Source: DASQWP01 sp050697555 (GTDB lineage: Bacteria; Actinomycetota; Thermoleophilia; Gaiellales; Gaiellaceae). Taken from it: DNA of 15,327 nt. This document shows, one piece after another, positions 1-5,214 of the stretch. The notes beneath the pieces are model-generated. The model ran no database searches and had not been told where the DNA came from. It saw only the letters and a program-made list of their open reading frames with translations. The translations under genes were made by a program, and so were the position numbers. The stretch covers positions 1 through 15,327 of the forward strand of contig JBOHAD010000057.1 in the NCBI GenBank assembly GCA_050697555.1, in the 5' to 3' direction. Numbering within the stretch: the first letter of the stretch is position 1; the number at the start of each line of letters is the position of its first letter.

Positions 1-40
1 CCCCCTGCGGCGGGCGCCGCGCGACCAACCCGGAGTACCA

Positions 41-58
41 CGGAAACGGAAACGGAAG
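41..58. repeat. Short tandem repeat before the first gene
   Basis: Three hexamer units (CGGAAA, CGGAAA, CGGAAG) run directly into the Shine-Dalgarno-like AAGGGG at 56-61. It is too short to be a satellite. It may simply be a purine-rich ribosome-loading leader. No function is assigned. Confidence 0.4.
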
Positions 59-66
59 GGGATGCG

Positions 67-333
67 ATGAAAGTCGCGCTGCTACTAAGAAGGATCGGTT
101 TCACCAGCACGATCCTGCACAGCCTGGGACTCGCCTCCATTGGCGGTGCCATCTCGTTGTGGGGTCGGTCTGCTGCCAGGTCCGACAAAGTTGCGAAGGC
201 GCGAGCCGAGCGGCTCGCAATCTTCATCGGACTCTGGCCTCCGACGTTCTTCCTACTCGGAAAGGTCTTGCAAGATCTCGAGGCAACCCCGGACGAGCAG
301 GTCGAGCAAGCGCGAATGAAGGTGGCCGCCTAG
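67..333 (+). CDS. Small two-helix membrane protein, hypothetical
   Basis: This encodes an 88-residue protein of unknown function. Two hydrophobic stretches (about residues 10-31 and 49-66) flank a basic, alanine-rich segment (about 34-47, SAARSDKVAKARAERLA). This suggests a helical hairpin in the membrane with a positively charged cytoplasmic loop. The tail after residue 70 is acidic and soluble (DLEATPDEQVEQ). The ATG at 67 has AAGGGG five bases upstream. An overlapping ATG at 62 stops after two codons, so 67 is preferred. The gene stands alone, with no co-directional partner before the 264-base gap that follows. I recall similar small proteins in actinobacteria, but I cannot name the family. 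The coding call is fairly secure; the function is unknown. Confidence 0.75.
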   Translation: MKVALLLRRIGFTSTILHSLGLASIGGAISLWGRSAARSDKVAKARAERLAIFIGLWPPTFFLLGKVLQDLEATPDEQVEQARMKVAA

Positions 334-372
334 CTCAAGGCGTGCAACCGTGTGAGCAGAGTCAGCCCCTCT

Positions 373-419
373 TCCCCGAGGGACCGGGAAGCTCAAGGCC
401 GGCTTCCTTTGCTCGGGGA
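373..419 (+). terminator. Nested hairpin downstream of the small membrane gene, possible terminator
   Basis: An outer perfect 8-base stem (TCCCCGAG 373-380 with CTCGGGGA 412-419) encloses an inner 6-base stem (GGAAGC 387-392 with GCTTCC 402-407), which is followed by TTT. It lies about 40 bases after the stop codon of the membrane protein gene. It could be a terminator or a structured RNA element. The T-run is short, so an intrinsic terminator is not certain. The rest of the 334-597 gap holds only the promoter at 585 and no convincing gene. Confidence 0.35.
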
Positions 420-584
420 CCCGCGTAGAAGCGCCTCGAGTTCGGGAAGGAGGGCGTTCGTGCGCTCCCGGATCTCCGCCTTACACTGCAACCACGAGCC
501 CCGAGCAGGGGTGGTGGCCTCGATGCGGCGAGCCGTCGCAACACCACCGACCGTCTTCCGCGGGATGACGCCTGACGCTCTTTG

Positions 585-590
585 TAAGCT
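585..590 (+). promoter_or_regulatory. -10 box TAAGCT for a leaderless GTG start
   Basis: TAAGCT lies seven bases before the GTG at 598. With the usual 6-8 base distance from the -10 box to the transcription start, the mRNA would begin at or next to the GTG. There is no Shine-Dalgarno sequence before this GTG, which fits leaderless translation. No good -35 is visible. Confidence 0.5.
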
Positions 591-597
591 GCGGCCT

Positions 598-1419
598 GTG
601 AGCGGCCAGCCGACGGTGCCGGCGGAGAGGGAGGAGACGGGCGCGGAGCGCCGAGACGGCGTCCTGCGTTACTACCGGCTCGCGAAGCACCACGAATGGC
701 AGGTGCGCGACCTCCCGTGGGACGAGAAGCCGCCCATCCCGGAGACGCGAGGCTCCGAGGAGAAGCGCGCCCGGCGACAGGGGGTCTGGCGCTCGGTAGT
801 CACGCAGCAGCTCCAGGCGGATTCTCTCGCCGTCGAGATGGCGGCCCAGCTGCTCGAGCTCGCGCCCCACCACGAGGCGAAGCTCTACTACTCGACGATG
901 GCACAGGACGAGGCGCGTCACGTCGAGGCCTGGCTTCGTCTGGCCGAGGCGGCGGGCGGGACGAGTGAGCGCGACCCCCATCTCGACAAGCTTGCCCACT
1001 TCCAGCTGAACCTCGACTCGCTTGAGGAGAAGGTCTTCCTCATGCAGGTCTTCTTCGAGCGCTTCATCATTCCCCGCTTCCGGCTCATCGCCCGCTCGTC
1101 GCGTGGGACGGTGCTCGAGGACCTCTGCAACCGCCTCACGATCGACGACGGCATCCATCACAGCGCCGGCCTGGCCTACGAGCGCGTCCTCCTCGAGAGC
1201 GCCTCGAAGAAGACGAAGCAGAAGCTCGTCCGCGGCGCGAACCAGATGCTTCCGATCTTCGTCGAGCACGTGCTCTGGCGCCCGCCCGAGCGCGCGTGGA
1301 TCGGCAGCCTGATGGTCAACCGCGACCGCGAGCGCGTGCGAGCGGAGATCGAGGAGGGCATCCGCCTCGCCTCCTCCCTCGGCCTCGACGTCGGCGAGAT
1401 CGTCGTCCCCTTCTCGTAG
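598..1419 (+). CDS. Ferritin-like / R2-like diiron protein
   Basis: This encodes a 273-residue protein of the ferritin-like four-helix superfamily, probably a diiron oxidase or oxygenase. A full ligand set is visible in two symmetric halves: D75, then E105-x2-H108 (in DEARH), and E154, then D184-x2-H187 (in DDGIHH). Each first ligand is 30 residues before its partner. D75 matches the Asp used by class I ribonucleotide reductase R2, while D184 replaces the more usual Glu. The conserved region begins near residue 24 (RYYRLAKHHEW). An in-frame GTG at 352 exists, but the added 82 residues are low-complexity and unlike the domain. The GTG at 598 sits behind a -10 box and is preferred. The substrate is unknown; alternatives are an R2lox-, AurF- or MiaE-like activity. 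It is monocistronic and convergent with the next gene. Confidence 0.8.
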   Translation: MSGQPTVPAEREETGAERRDGVLRYYRLAKHHEWQVRDLPWDEKPPIPETRGSEEKRARRQGVWRSVVTQQLQADSLAVEMAAQLLELAPHHEAKLYYSTMAQDEARHVEAWLRLAEAAGGTSERDPHLDKLAHFQLNLDSLEEKVFLMQVFFERFIIPRFRLIARSSRGTVLEDLCNRLTIDDGIHHSAGLAYERVLLESASKKTKQKLVRGANQMLPIFVEHVLWRPPERAWIGSLMVNRDRERVRAEIEEGIRLASSLGLDVGEIVVPFS

Positions 1420-1513
1420 CCGCTCAAGGTCGGCTCGTTCGTGCCGATACGAACGGCGAGGTCCTCTCCTCCTAGGCCGGGGATGACGACAATCAGCTTC
1501 GCGCCCAGTACGA

Positions 1514-1550
1514 AGCGGCGGCGAGCCCCATCGTCGCCGCTTCTCCTTTC
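1514..1550 (+). terminator. Terminator between convergent genes
   Basis: An 11-base stem (1514-1524 with 1531-1541, one G-T wobble) closes a six-base GCCCCA loop and is followed by the pyrimidine-rich TCTCCTTTC. It probably ends the ferritin-like transcript. A second perfect 7-base hairpin (CGTTCGT 1436-1442, ACGAACG 1449-1455) lies just after the stop codon. Both sit in the 167-base convergent gap before the minus-strand four-cysteine gene and could act in both directions. Confidence 0.55.
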
Positions 1551-1586
1551 GCGGCTCTTTCCGCGGCGAAACCTCGAACCGCGTGC

Positions 1587-1796
1587 TTACGACGCGAGCT
1601 GCGTCCGGAGCCCGGTCGGCGCCGATGCGCGCAGGTCGGACTCGCCGTTCCACCGCGCCACGCAGGTCGTCCACGCCTGGTGGGTGTGGTAGTCGCAGAC
1701 GAGGTAGAAGTGGCCGTCGGCCGCTCGCACGTCCCGCGTCGCAGAGCGGTCGCAGCGCCGGTTCTCGAGCCGATAGTAGCCCTCGCAACGCTCCAT
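1587..1796 (-). CDS. Small four-cysteine protein, hypothetical, possibly zinc-binding
   Basis: This encodes a 69-residue protein with cysteines at 4, 15, 34 and 45, giving two C-x10-C units, plus H37 and H39 in the CDYHTHQAW segment. The pattern suggests one zinc site, but I do not recognise the family. The rest is polar, with no signal peptide or membrane segment. The start is well supported: AAAGGA lies eight bases before the ATG. It is the last gene of the minus-strand HMG-CoA reductase group, 35 bases after the thioesterase stop, so it is probably cotranscribed. Its role there is unknown. Regular Cys spacing and a clean ribosome site make it more likely real than a chance frame. Confidence 0.65.
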   Translation of the reverse strand: MERCEGYYRLENRRCDRSATRDVRAADGHFYLVCDYHTHQAWTTCVARWNGESDLRASAPTGLRTQLAS

Positions 1797-1831
1797 ACAG
1801 AGCGTCCTTTCGGCAGCGATGGCCCGCTTCC

Positions 1832-2317
1832 TCAGCCCTCGTCCGGGTGAAGGCGCCGCCTCCACGCCTCGCCGGCGGCGCGTCCTTCGGGCGTGGCGAG
1901 GAAGTGCTCGAGCGGGACATGGAGCAAGGCCCCTCGGGCCTCGGCAAGGAGATCGCGCGTCTCCGCGTCGCGGAGCTCGGCATCGACGTGCAGGCGCCGC
2001 CCTCGGCTCCCGGTCAGCCACGAGGCGATGCCGAGCTCGCGGTTGATCCGCACCGGCTTGCGATAGCGGACAAAGATACGGGCTGTCACGGCGGGGAAGC
2101 GGTGCCAGGTGGCGAGGAGTCCGCACGCCTCGTCGAGGGCAGCTGCGACAAGGCCGCCGTGCGCGATGCCCGGGCCCGCCTGGTGGCGCGGGCCGAAGGA
2201 GAAGGTCGCTTCGTAGTGCTCGATCCCCTCCTCGGCCGGCAGCGGGAGTCGGATCCCCTCGGGGTTGTCGCCGCAGCCCCAGCAGAGCGGGTCGTGGTGC
2301 GGCGGGATCCGCGCTAT
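1832..2317 (-). CDS. PaaI-family hotdog-fold acyl-CoA thioesterase
   Basis: This is a hotdog-fold thioesterase that hydrolyses acyl-CoA thioesters. The family pattern is clear: an N-terminal CWGCGDNPEG segment, as in PaaI relatives with C-x2-C-G-x2-NP-x-G, then the catalytic-region GPGIAHGGLVAAALDEACG with the HGG turn, and later the RYRKPVRI strand. The length of about 160 residues is normal. Its start is odd: no ATG, GTG or TTG lies in frame anywhere near the conserved N-terminus. The nearest options are ATA at 2317, whose bases overlap the HMG-CoA reductase stop as ATAG, or ATC at 2308. The interval given uses the ATA. Translation may depend on coupling to the upstream gene, on a -1 frameshift fusion, or on a rare start codon. 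A sequence error is also possible. The native substrate is unknown. Confidence 0.75.
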   Translation of the reverse strand: MARIPPHHDPLCWGCGDNPEGIRLPLPAEEGIEHYEATFSFGPRHQAGPGIAHGGLVAAALDEACGLLATWHRFPAVTARIFVRYRKPVRINRELGIASWLTGSRGRRLHVDAELRDAETRDLLAEARGALLHVPLEHFLATPEGRAAGEAWRRRLHPDEG

Positions 2318-3534
2318 CGGAGGCCGCCGCGCTCGAAGTGCGCCCGGTAGAAGTTCTCGGAGCCGGCGGTCGCCATCGCCGCCGAGGCCGAGATTTCCAG
2401 CGCGAGCGTCGCGGCGGCGACGATCTGAGCGAGGCGGTAGACCTTCCCGGCCCCGTCGCAGTCCATGAGCCGGAGCCAGGAGCGGGCGGAGGGGAGCGTC
2501 GTGCCGCCGCCCACCGTGGCCACCTCGAGGCTCGCGAGGCGGATGGCGACGTGGAGCCCGGCTTCCGTGCGGTGCGCGGTCCCGTGCGCCATCGAGCTCG
2601 TTCCGACCATGCCGATGTCCTGCCCGGTCGCCGTGAAGATCGCCGCGATCGCCGTCGCCGGGGTGAAGGCGACCGACTGCATGCCTGAGGCGATCGCTCC
2701 ATGCGTGCCGACGAAGGCGAGCTCGAGGAGGTCGTCGATCGTCGTCTTGAGGACGCGCCGGACGGCCTCCTCGGTGAGCGTGCACTCGGCGAGGACAGTC
2801 TTGCCGTGGCCGCCGCGCTCGAAGTATCGGTGGGAGATCTTCTTGTCGCCGCCCATGTTGCCCTCGAGCATCGCGCGCCGCGGCTGCACCGGCGCGCGCT
2901 CGAGGACGAACCCCTGGTTGAGGGCGTACGAGTTGCGGGTGATCATGTTCATGCCGCAGGCATCGCCCGTCGTGAAGGCGTACATGACGTGGCACATCGG
3001 CCCGACGACGTGCGTCTCGAGCTCGCGGAGCTTGGCGTGGGTCGAGAGCCCGGCGACCGGCTCGCCTTCGAGCCACGAGCGCATCTGGGCGACCTGGGTC
3101 TCGATCCAGAAGGCGAAGTCGCGCGCCTGGGCGACGTCGTCGAAGAGGAAGGCGGACGCGCGGGTGATCCTGTCCCGGAGGACGTACGCACGGAAGCCGC
3201 CGGACTCGCCCACGGCCCGGGCGCCGCGGTAGAGGGAGATCGAAAGCCCGCCCTCGGTGTTGGCGAGCGGGACGTAGACCCCGTCGCTCGCCCGCCCGCG
3301 CTCGACGAGCGTTCCCTCCGGCTCCTCGAGGTCGTACGCGCCGAGTTCGACCTCGATCGGCCCGACGACGGCGACGGGCACGACGGCGACGCCGGTCAGC
3401 GCCTCGGTCGCGCGCGCGTACGGCTCCGGGTCGAAGTCGAGGACGGCACCGTCGACGAGCAGCGGGCCGATCTCCGCCTGGCGCGCCTCGATCGACTTGG
3501 GATCGTTGCGCCGTGGCCACTTCCTGAGCTCCAC
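2314..3534 (-). CDS. Hydroxymethylglutaryl-CoA reductase
   Basis: This reduces HMG-CoA to mevalonate with NAD(P)H, the committed step of the mevalonate pathway. The protein is 406 residues from the GTG at 3534. Catalytic residues can be assigned: E94 in the TEGG motif, K231 in GGDKK, D306 in GQDIGMVG, and probably H399 in the C-terminal RAHFERGG, which corresponds to the His of the class I SHMxHNR tail. The substrate-binding motif reads GDACGMNM (190-197) where GDAMGMNM is usual, and the glycine-rich ATVGGGT (339-345) is present. The start was chosen because a TAGGCT box lies eight bases upstream of the GTG; the longer ATG at 3615 would run across the folD promoter. It is the first gene of the minus-strand group. 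Whether it works biosynthetically cannot be decided from this window. Confidence 0.9.
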   Translation of the reverse strand: MELRKWPRRNDPKSIEARQAEIGPLLVDGAVLDFDPEPYARATEALTGVAVVPVAVVGPIEVELGAYDLEEPEGTLVERGRASDGVYVPLANTEGGLSISLYRGARAVGESGGFRAYVLRDRITRASAFLFDDVAQARDFAFWIETQVAQMRSWLEGEPVAGLSTHAKLRELETHVVGPMCHVMYAFTTGDACGMNMITRNSYALNQGFVLERAPVQPRRAMLEGNMGGDKKISHRYFERGGHGKTVLAECTLTEEAVRRVLKTTIDDLLELAFVGTHGAIASGMQSVAFTPATAIAAIFTATGQDIGMVGTSSMAHGTAHRTEAGLHVAIRLASLEVATVGGGTTLPSARSWLRLMDCDGAGKVYRLAQIVAAATLALEISASAAMATAGSENFYRAHFERGGLR

Positions 3535-3542
3535 GGCGCCAA

Positions 3543-3548
3543 AGCCTA
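3543..3548 (-). promoter_or_regulatory. -10 box TAGGCT for the HMG-CoA reductase gene
   Basis: Read on the minus strand, TAGGCT is eight bases before the GTG at 3534, predicting a leaderless or nearly leaderless transcript. It faces the folD promoter across only 27 bases, so polymerases at the two promoters would compete. Confidence 0.55.
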
Positions 3549-3575
3549 GTCGGTGGGTGGACCGCCGCTGTAGGG

Positions 3576-3581
3576 TACGCT
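3576..3581 (+). promoter_or_regulatory. -10 box TACGCT for folD
   Basis: TACGCT is eight bases before the folD GTG at 3590. A second hexamer, TAGGGT, lies just upstream at 3571-3576. No Shine-Dalgarno sequence precedes the GTG, so a leaderless mRNA is likely. No clear TTGACA-like -35 is present. Confidence 0.55.
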
Positions 3582-3589
3582 CCCCGCCC

Positions 3590-4447
3590 GTGGCGGCCAC
3601 GCTCATGGACGGCAAGGGACTCGCGGCCCGCGTGCGGGCGGAAGTGGCGCAGGAGGTCGAAGAGATCGGCCGCCCGATCGGCCTCGCGACCGTGCTCGTC
3701 GGGGAGGATCCGGCCTCGGCTGTCTACGTCCGCCGCAAGCGCGAGGCCTGCGAGGAGGTCGGCATCGAGTCGTTCCACCACGAGCTCTCGGATGACGTCT
3801 CCGAAGAGAAATTGCTCGGCCTCGTCGCCGACCTGAACGCCGACGAGCGCGTGACGGGCATCCTCGTTCAGCTGCCCCTCCCGCAACAGGTCGACGAGGA
3901 CCTCGTCATCCGGGCCATCTCGCCGACGAAGGACGTCGACGGCTTCCATCCGGTGAGCGCCGGCTACCTCCTTCAGGGACGCCCGACGTTCGTGGCGGCG
4001 ACGCCGTCGGGGGTCCTGGAGCTCCTGCGCGCGTACGAGATCCCGCTCACGGGCGCGCGGGCGGTCGTCGTGGGGCGCTCGAACATCGTCGGGAAGCCGA
4101 TGTCGCTCCTGCTCCTCGCCGAGCACGCCACCGTGACGATCTGCCACAGCCGGACGCGCGACCTCGCGGGAGTCGTGCGGGAGGCCGACGTGATCGTGGC
4201 GGCCGTGGGTCGCCCGGAGACCGTCACTGCGGAGATGGTCAAGCCGGGCGCGACCGTGATCGACGTCGGGATCAACCGCGTCGACGGCAAGATGGTGGGC
4301 GACGTGGCGGAGGACGTGTGGGAGGTGGCCGGGCACCTGACGCCGGTCCCGGGCGGCGTCGGCCCGATGACGATCGCGAGCCTCCTTCGCAATACGGTGC
4401 GCGCGGCGCGCTATCAGGCCGACATACTTGCCTTCCCCCGCGGGTGA
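3590..4447 (+). CDS. folD: Bifunctional methylenetetrahydrofolate dehydrogenase / cyclohydrolase
   Basis: FolD interconverts 5,10-methylene-, methenyl- and 10-formyl-tetrahydrofolate in the cytoplasm, using NADP. The protein is 285 residues, the normal length. Visible family motifs are YVRRK (46-50, with the catalytic Lys), QLPLPQQ, KDVDGFHP, the dinucleotide-binding VVVGRSNIVGKPM, DVGIN, and the C-terminal TPVPGGVGPMTIASLL. The GTG at 3590 gives the usual short lead into MDGKGLA and follows a -10 box; an ATG five codons later is the alternative start. It is divergent from the HMG-CoA reductase gene, with 55 bases between starts. Serine made by serA further along the window is the main one-carbon donor feeding this enzyme, but the two genes are not in one operon. 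Confidence 0.95.
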   Translation: MAATLMDGKGLAARVRAEVAQEVEEIGRPIGLATVLVGEDPASAVYVRRKREACEEVGIESFHHELSDDVSEEKLLGLVADLNADERVTGILVQLPLPQQVDEDLVIRAISPTKDVDGFHPVSAGYLLQGRPTFVAATPSGVLELLRAYEIPLTGARAVVVGRSNIVGKPMSLLLLAEHATVTICHSRTRDLAGVVREADVIVAAVGRPETVTAEMVKPGATVIDVGINRVDGKMVGDVAEDVWEVAGHLTPVPGGVGPMTIASLLRNTVRAARYQADILAFPRG

Positions 4448-4474
4448 CGCTACCCTGCTTTCGCCGCGTAGAAT
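4445..4474 (+). promoter_or_regulatory. Cold-shock gene promoter
   Basis: TAGAAT at 4469-4474 is a good -10 box. A weak TGACGC at 4445-4450, overlapping the folD stop codon, sits 18 bases upstream as a possible -35. The transcript would start near 4481, leaving a leader of about 50 bases before the TTG start. Confidence 0.5.
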
Positions 4475-4491
4475 GCGGTGTACCAAGGGAT

Positions 4492-4512
4492 ACGGCGGCC
4501 TCGGGCCGTCGT
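4492..4512 (+). promoter_or_regulatory. Hairpin in the cold-shock gene leader
   Basis: A 9-base stem (ACGGCGGCC 4492-4500 with GGCCGTCGT 4504-4512, one G-T wobble) closes a three-base loop and lies between the TAGAAT promoter and the Shine-Dalgarno sequence. Structured leaders are known to control cold-shock genes in other bacteria, so a temperature-sensitive role is plausible but inferred. It could also serve as a weak terminator for folD, although only TTTGTT follows. Confidence 0.4.
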
Positions 4513-4533
4513 TTGTTGTGAAGGAGGAAGTAG

Positions 4534-4734
4534 TTGGCTGAGGGCACCGTCAAGTGGTTCTCGAACGAGAAGGGGTACGGCTTCATCGAGCGGGAGGAGG
4601 GCGACGACGTCTTCGTCCACCACAGCGCCATCGAGATGGACGGCTACCGCTCGCTGACCGAGGGCCAGCGCGTCCAGTTCGACGTCGAGCAGGGCGACAA
4701 GGGTCTGCAGGCGAAGAACGTCGTGCTCGCGTAG
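4534..4734 (+). CDS. Cold-shock domain protein (CspA family)
   Basis: This is a single cold-shock domain of 66 residues, an RNA/single-stranded-DNA-binding OB fold acting as an RNA chaperone. Both RNA-binding motifs are present: KGYGFI (residues 14-19) and VFVHHSAI (27-34), after the typical GTVKWFSNE opening. Translation starts at a TTG, decided by the strong AAGGAGG (4521-4527) six bases upstream and by the family N-terminus (M-x-E/Q-G-T-V-K-W-F). Unlike several neighbours, it has a long leader and a near-consensus ribosome site, as expected for an abundantly made protein. It is monocistronic, bounded by its own promoter and a perfect-palindrome terminator. Confidence 0.95.
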   Translation: MAEGTVKWFSNEKGYGFIEREEGDDVFVHHSAIEMDGYRSLTEGQRVQFDVEQGDKGLQAKNVVLA

Positions 4735-4759
4735 GGCTCGCAAGCGTTTCGAGCGCCTT

Positions 4760-4790
4760 GACGGGCCCCACGTGGGGCCCGTCGCATTTC
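4760..4790 (+). terminator. Intrinsic terminator after the cold-shock gene
   Basis: A perfect 24-base palindrome (4760-4783; half-site GACGGGCCCCAC) begins 25 bases after the stop and is followed by GCATTTC. It would form an 11-12 base GC-rich stem. The T-run is short, but the perfection and position support termination. It directly abuts the gatC promoter box and so insulates the two units. Confidence 0.75.
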
Positions 4791-4796
4791 TAGACT
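4791..4796 (+). promoter_or_regulatory. -10 box TAGACT for gatC
   Basis: TAGACT is eight bases before the gatC GTG at 4805. The spacer also contains GGAGG, so the start could be used by a leaderless transcript, or, if transcription began further upstream, by a Shine-Dalgarno mechanism. A TTGACG at 4758 is too far upstream (27-base spacer) to be the matching -35. Confidence 0.5.
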
Positions 4797-4804
4797 GGAG
4801 GCCT

Positions 4805-5089
4805 GTGAGCATTTCGAGAGATGACGTGCTCCACGTCGCGTCGCTGGCGCGGCTCGAGATCCCGGAGGACGAGATCGAGCCGATGCGCGAGCAGCTCGGC
4901 GCCATCCTCGAGGCCGTGGGCAAGGTCTCCGAGCTCGACCTCAGCGAGGTCGAGCCGACCTCGCACCCGCTCGACCTCGTGAACCAGTGGGCCGAGGACG
5001 AGCCCCGCCCCTCGCTCACACCCGAGGACGCGCTGGCGAACGCGCCCGATCCGGCGGAGGGCTCGTTCCGAGTGCCGGCGGTGGGGTGA
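4805..5089 (+). CDS. gatC: Asp/Glu-tRNA amidotransferase subunit C
   Basis: This is the small 94-residue subunit that wraps around GatA and stabilises the GatCAB complex, which amidates Glu-tRNA(Gln) and/or Asp-tRNA(Asn). The family N-terminus ISRDDVLHVASLARLEIPEDE is followed by the usual helix containing LGAILEAVGKVSELDLSEVEPTSHP, and the C-terminus has the NAPDPAEGSFRVPAV tail that binds GatA. Length and order (C, A, B) match the common bacterial operon. The GTG at 4805 follows both a -10 box and GGAGG. An in-frame ATG at 4772 lies inside the upstream terminator palindrome and is rejected. Confidence 0.95.
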   Translation: MSISRDDVLHVASLARLEIPEDEIEPMREQLGAILEAVGKVSELDLSEVEPTSHPLDLVNQWAEDEPRPSLTPEDALANAPDPAEGSFRVPAVG

Positions 5090-5214
5090 GCGGCGTGTCG
5101 CCTCGTCACTTCGTGCGCATCTTCCGACGCGCTCCGCGCGCCACGCGTGCGCCGGCGGGCGATACGCTCGAAGCGGGTGGTGGCACGGGGTGGCCCCAGG
5201 GAGCGGTCCCATGA
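5086..5214 (+). CDS. Possible 42-residue ORF bridging gatC and gatA
   Basis: A GTG-started frame overlaps the gatC stop by four bases (GTGA at 5086-5089) and its own stop overlaps the gatA start by four bases (ATGA at 5211-5214). It fills the gap exactly and could couple translation along the operon. The product (opening VSGVSPRHFVRIFRRAPRAT, rich in Arg, Pro and Gly) resembles no family I know and looks like generic GC-rich coding noise. It may be only a leader that carries ribosomes through the gap, or chance. Confidence 0.25.
   Translation: MSGVSPRHFVRIFRRAPRATRAPAGDTLEAGGGTGWPQGAVP
5163..5168 (+). promoter_or_regulatory. Possible -10 box TACGCT upstream of gatA
   Basis: This is the same hexamer as the folD box, 42 bases before the gatA ATG. 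It would give an mRNA leader of about 35 bases that includes AGGGAG. No -35 is recognisable, so this may be coincidence. Confidence 0.25.

Noticed and set aside
352..597. N-terminal extension of the ferritin-like gene to the GTG at 352
   Set aside because: The added 82 residues look non-coding, cross a nested hairpin, and a -10 box lies just before the GTG at 598.
481..1983. 500-codon minus-strand open frame across the ferritin-like gene
   Set aside because: It is antisense to a protein with a full set of diiron ligands, is rich in Arg, Pro and Ala, and crosses the convergent terminator region. Long antisense frames are expected at this GC content.
1832..4486. 884-codon minus-strand open frame
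   Set aside because: Only its last ~160 codons (the thioesterase) are real. The rest runs through HMG-CoA reductase in another frame and antisense to folD.
4758..4796. TTGACG plus TAGACT as a classic gatC promoter
   Set aside because: The spacer is 27 bases, far from 16-18, and TTGACG is partly inside the terminator palindrome.
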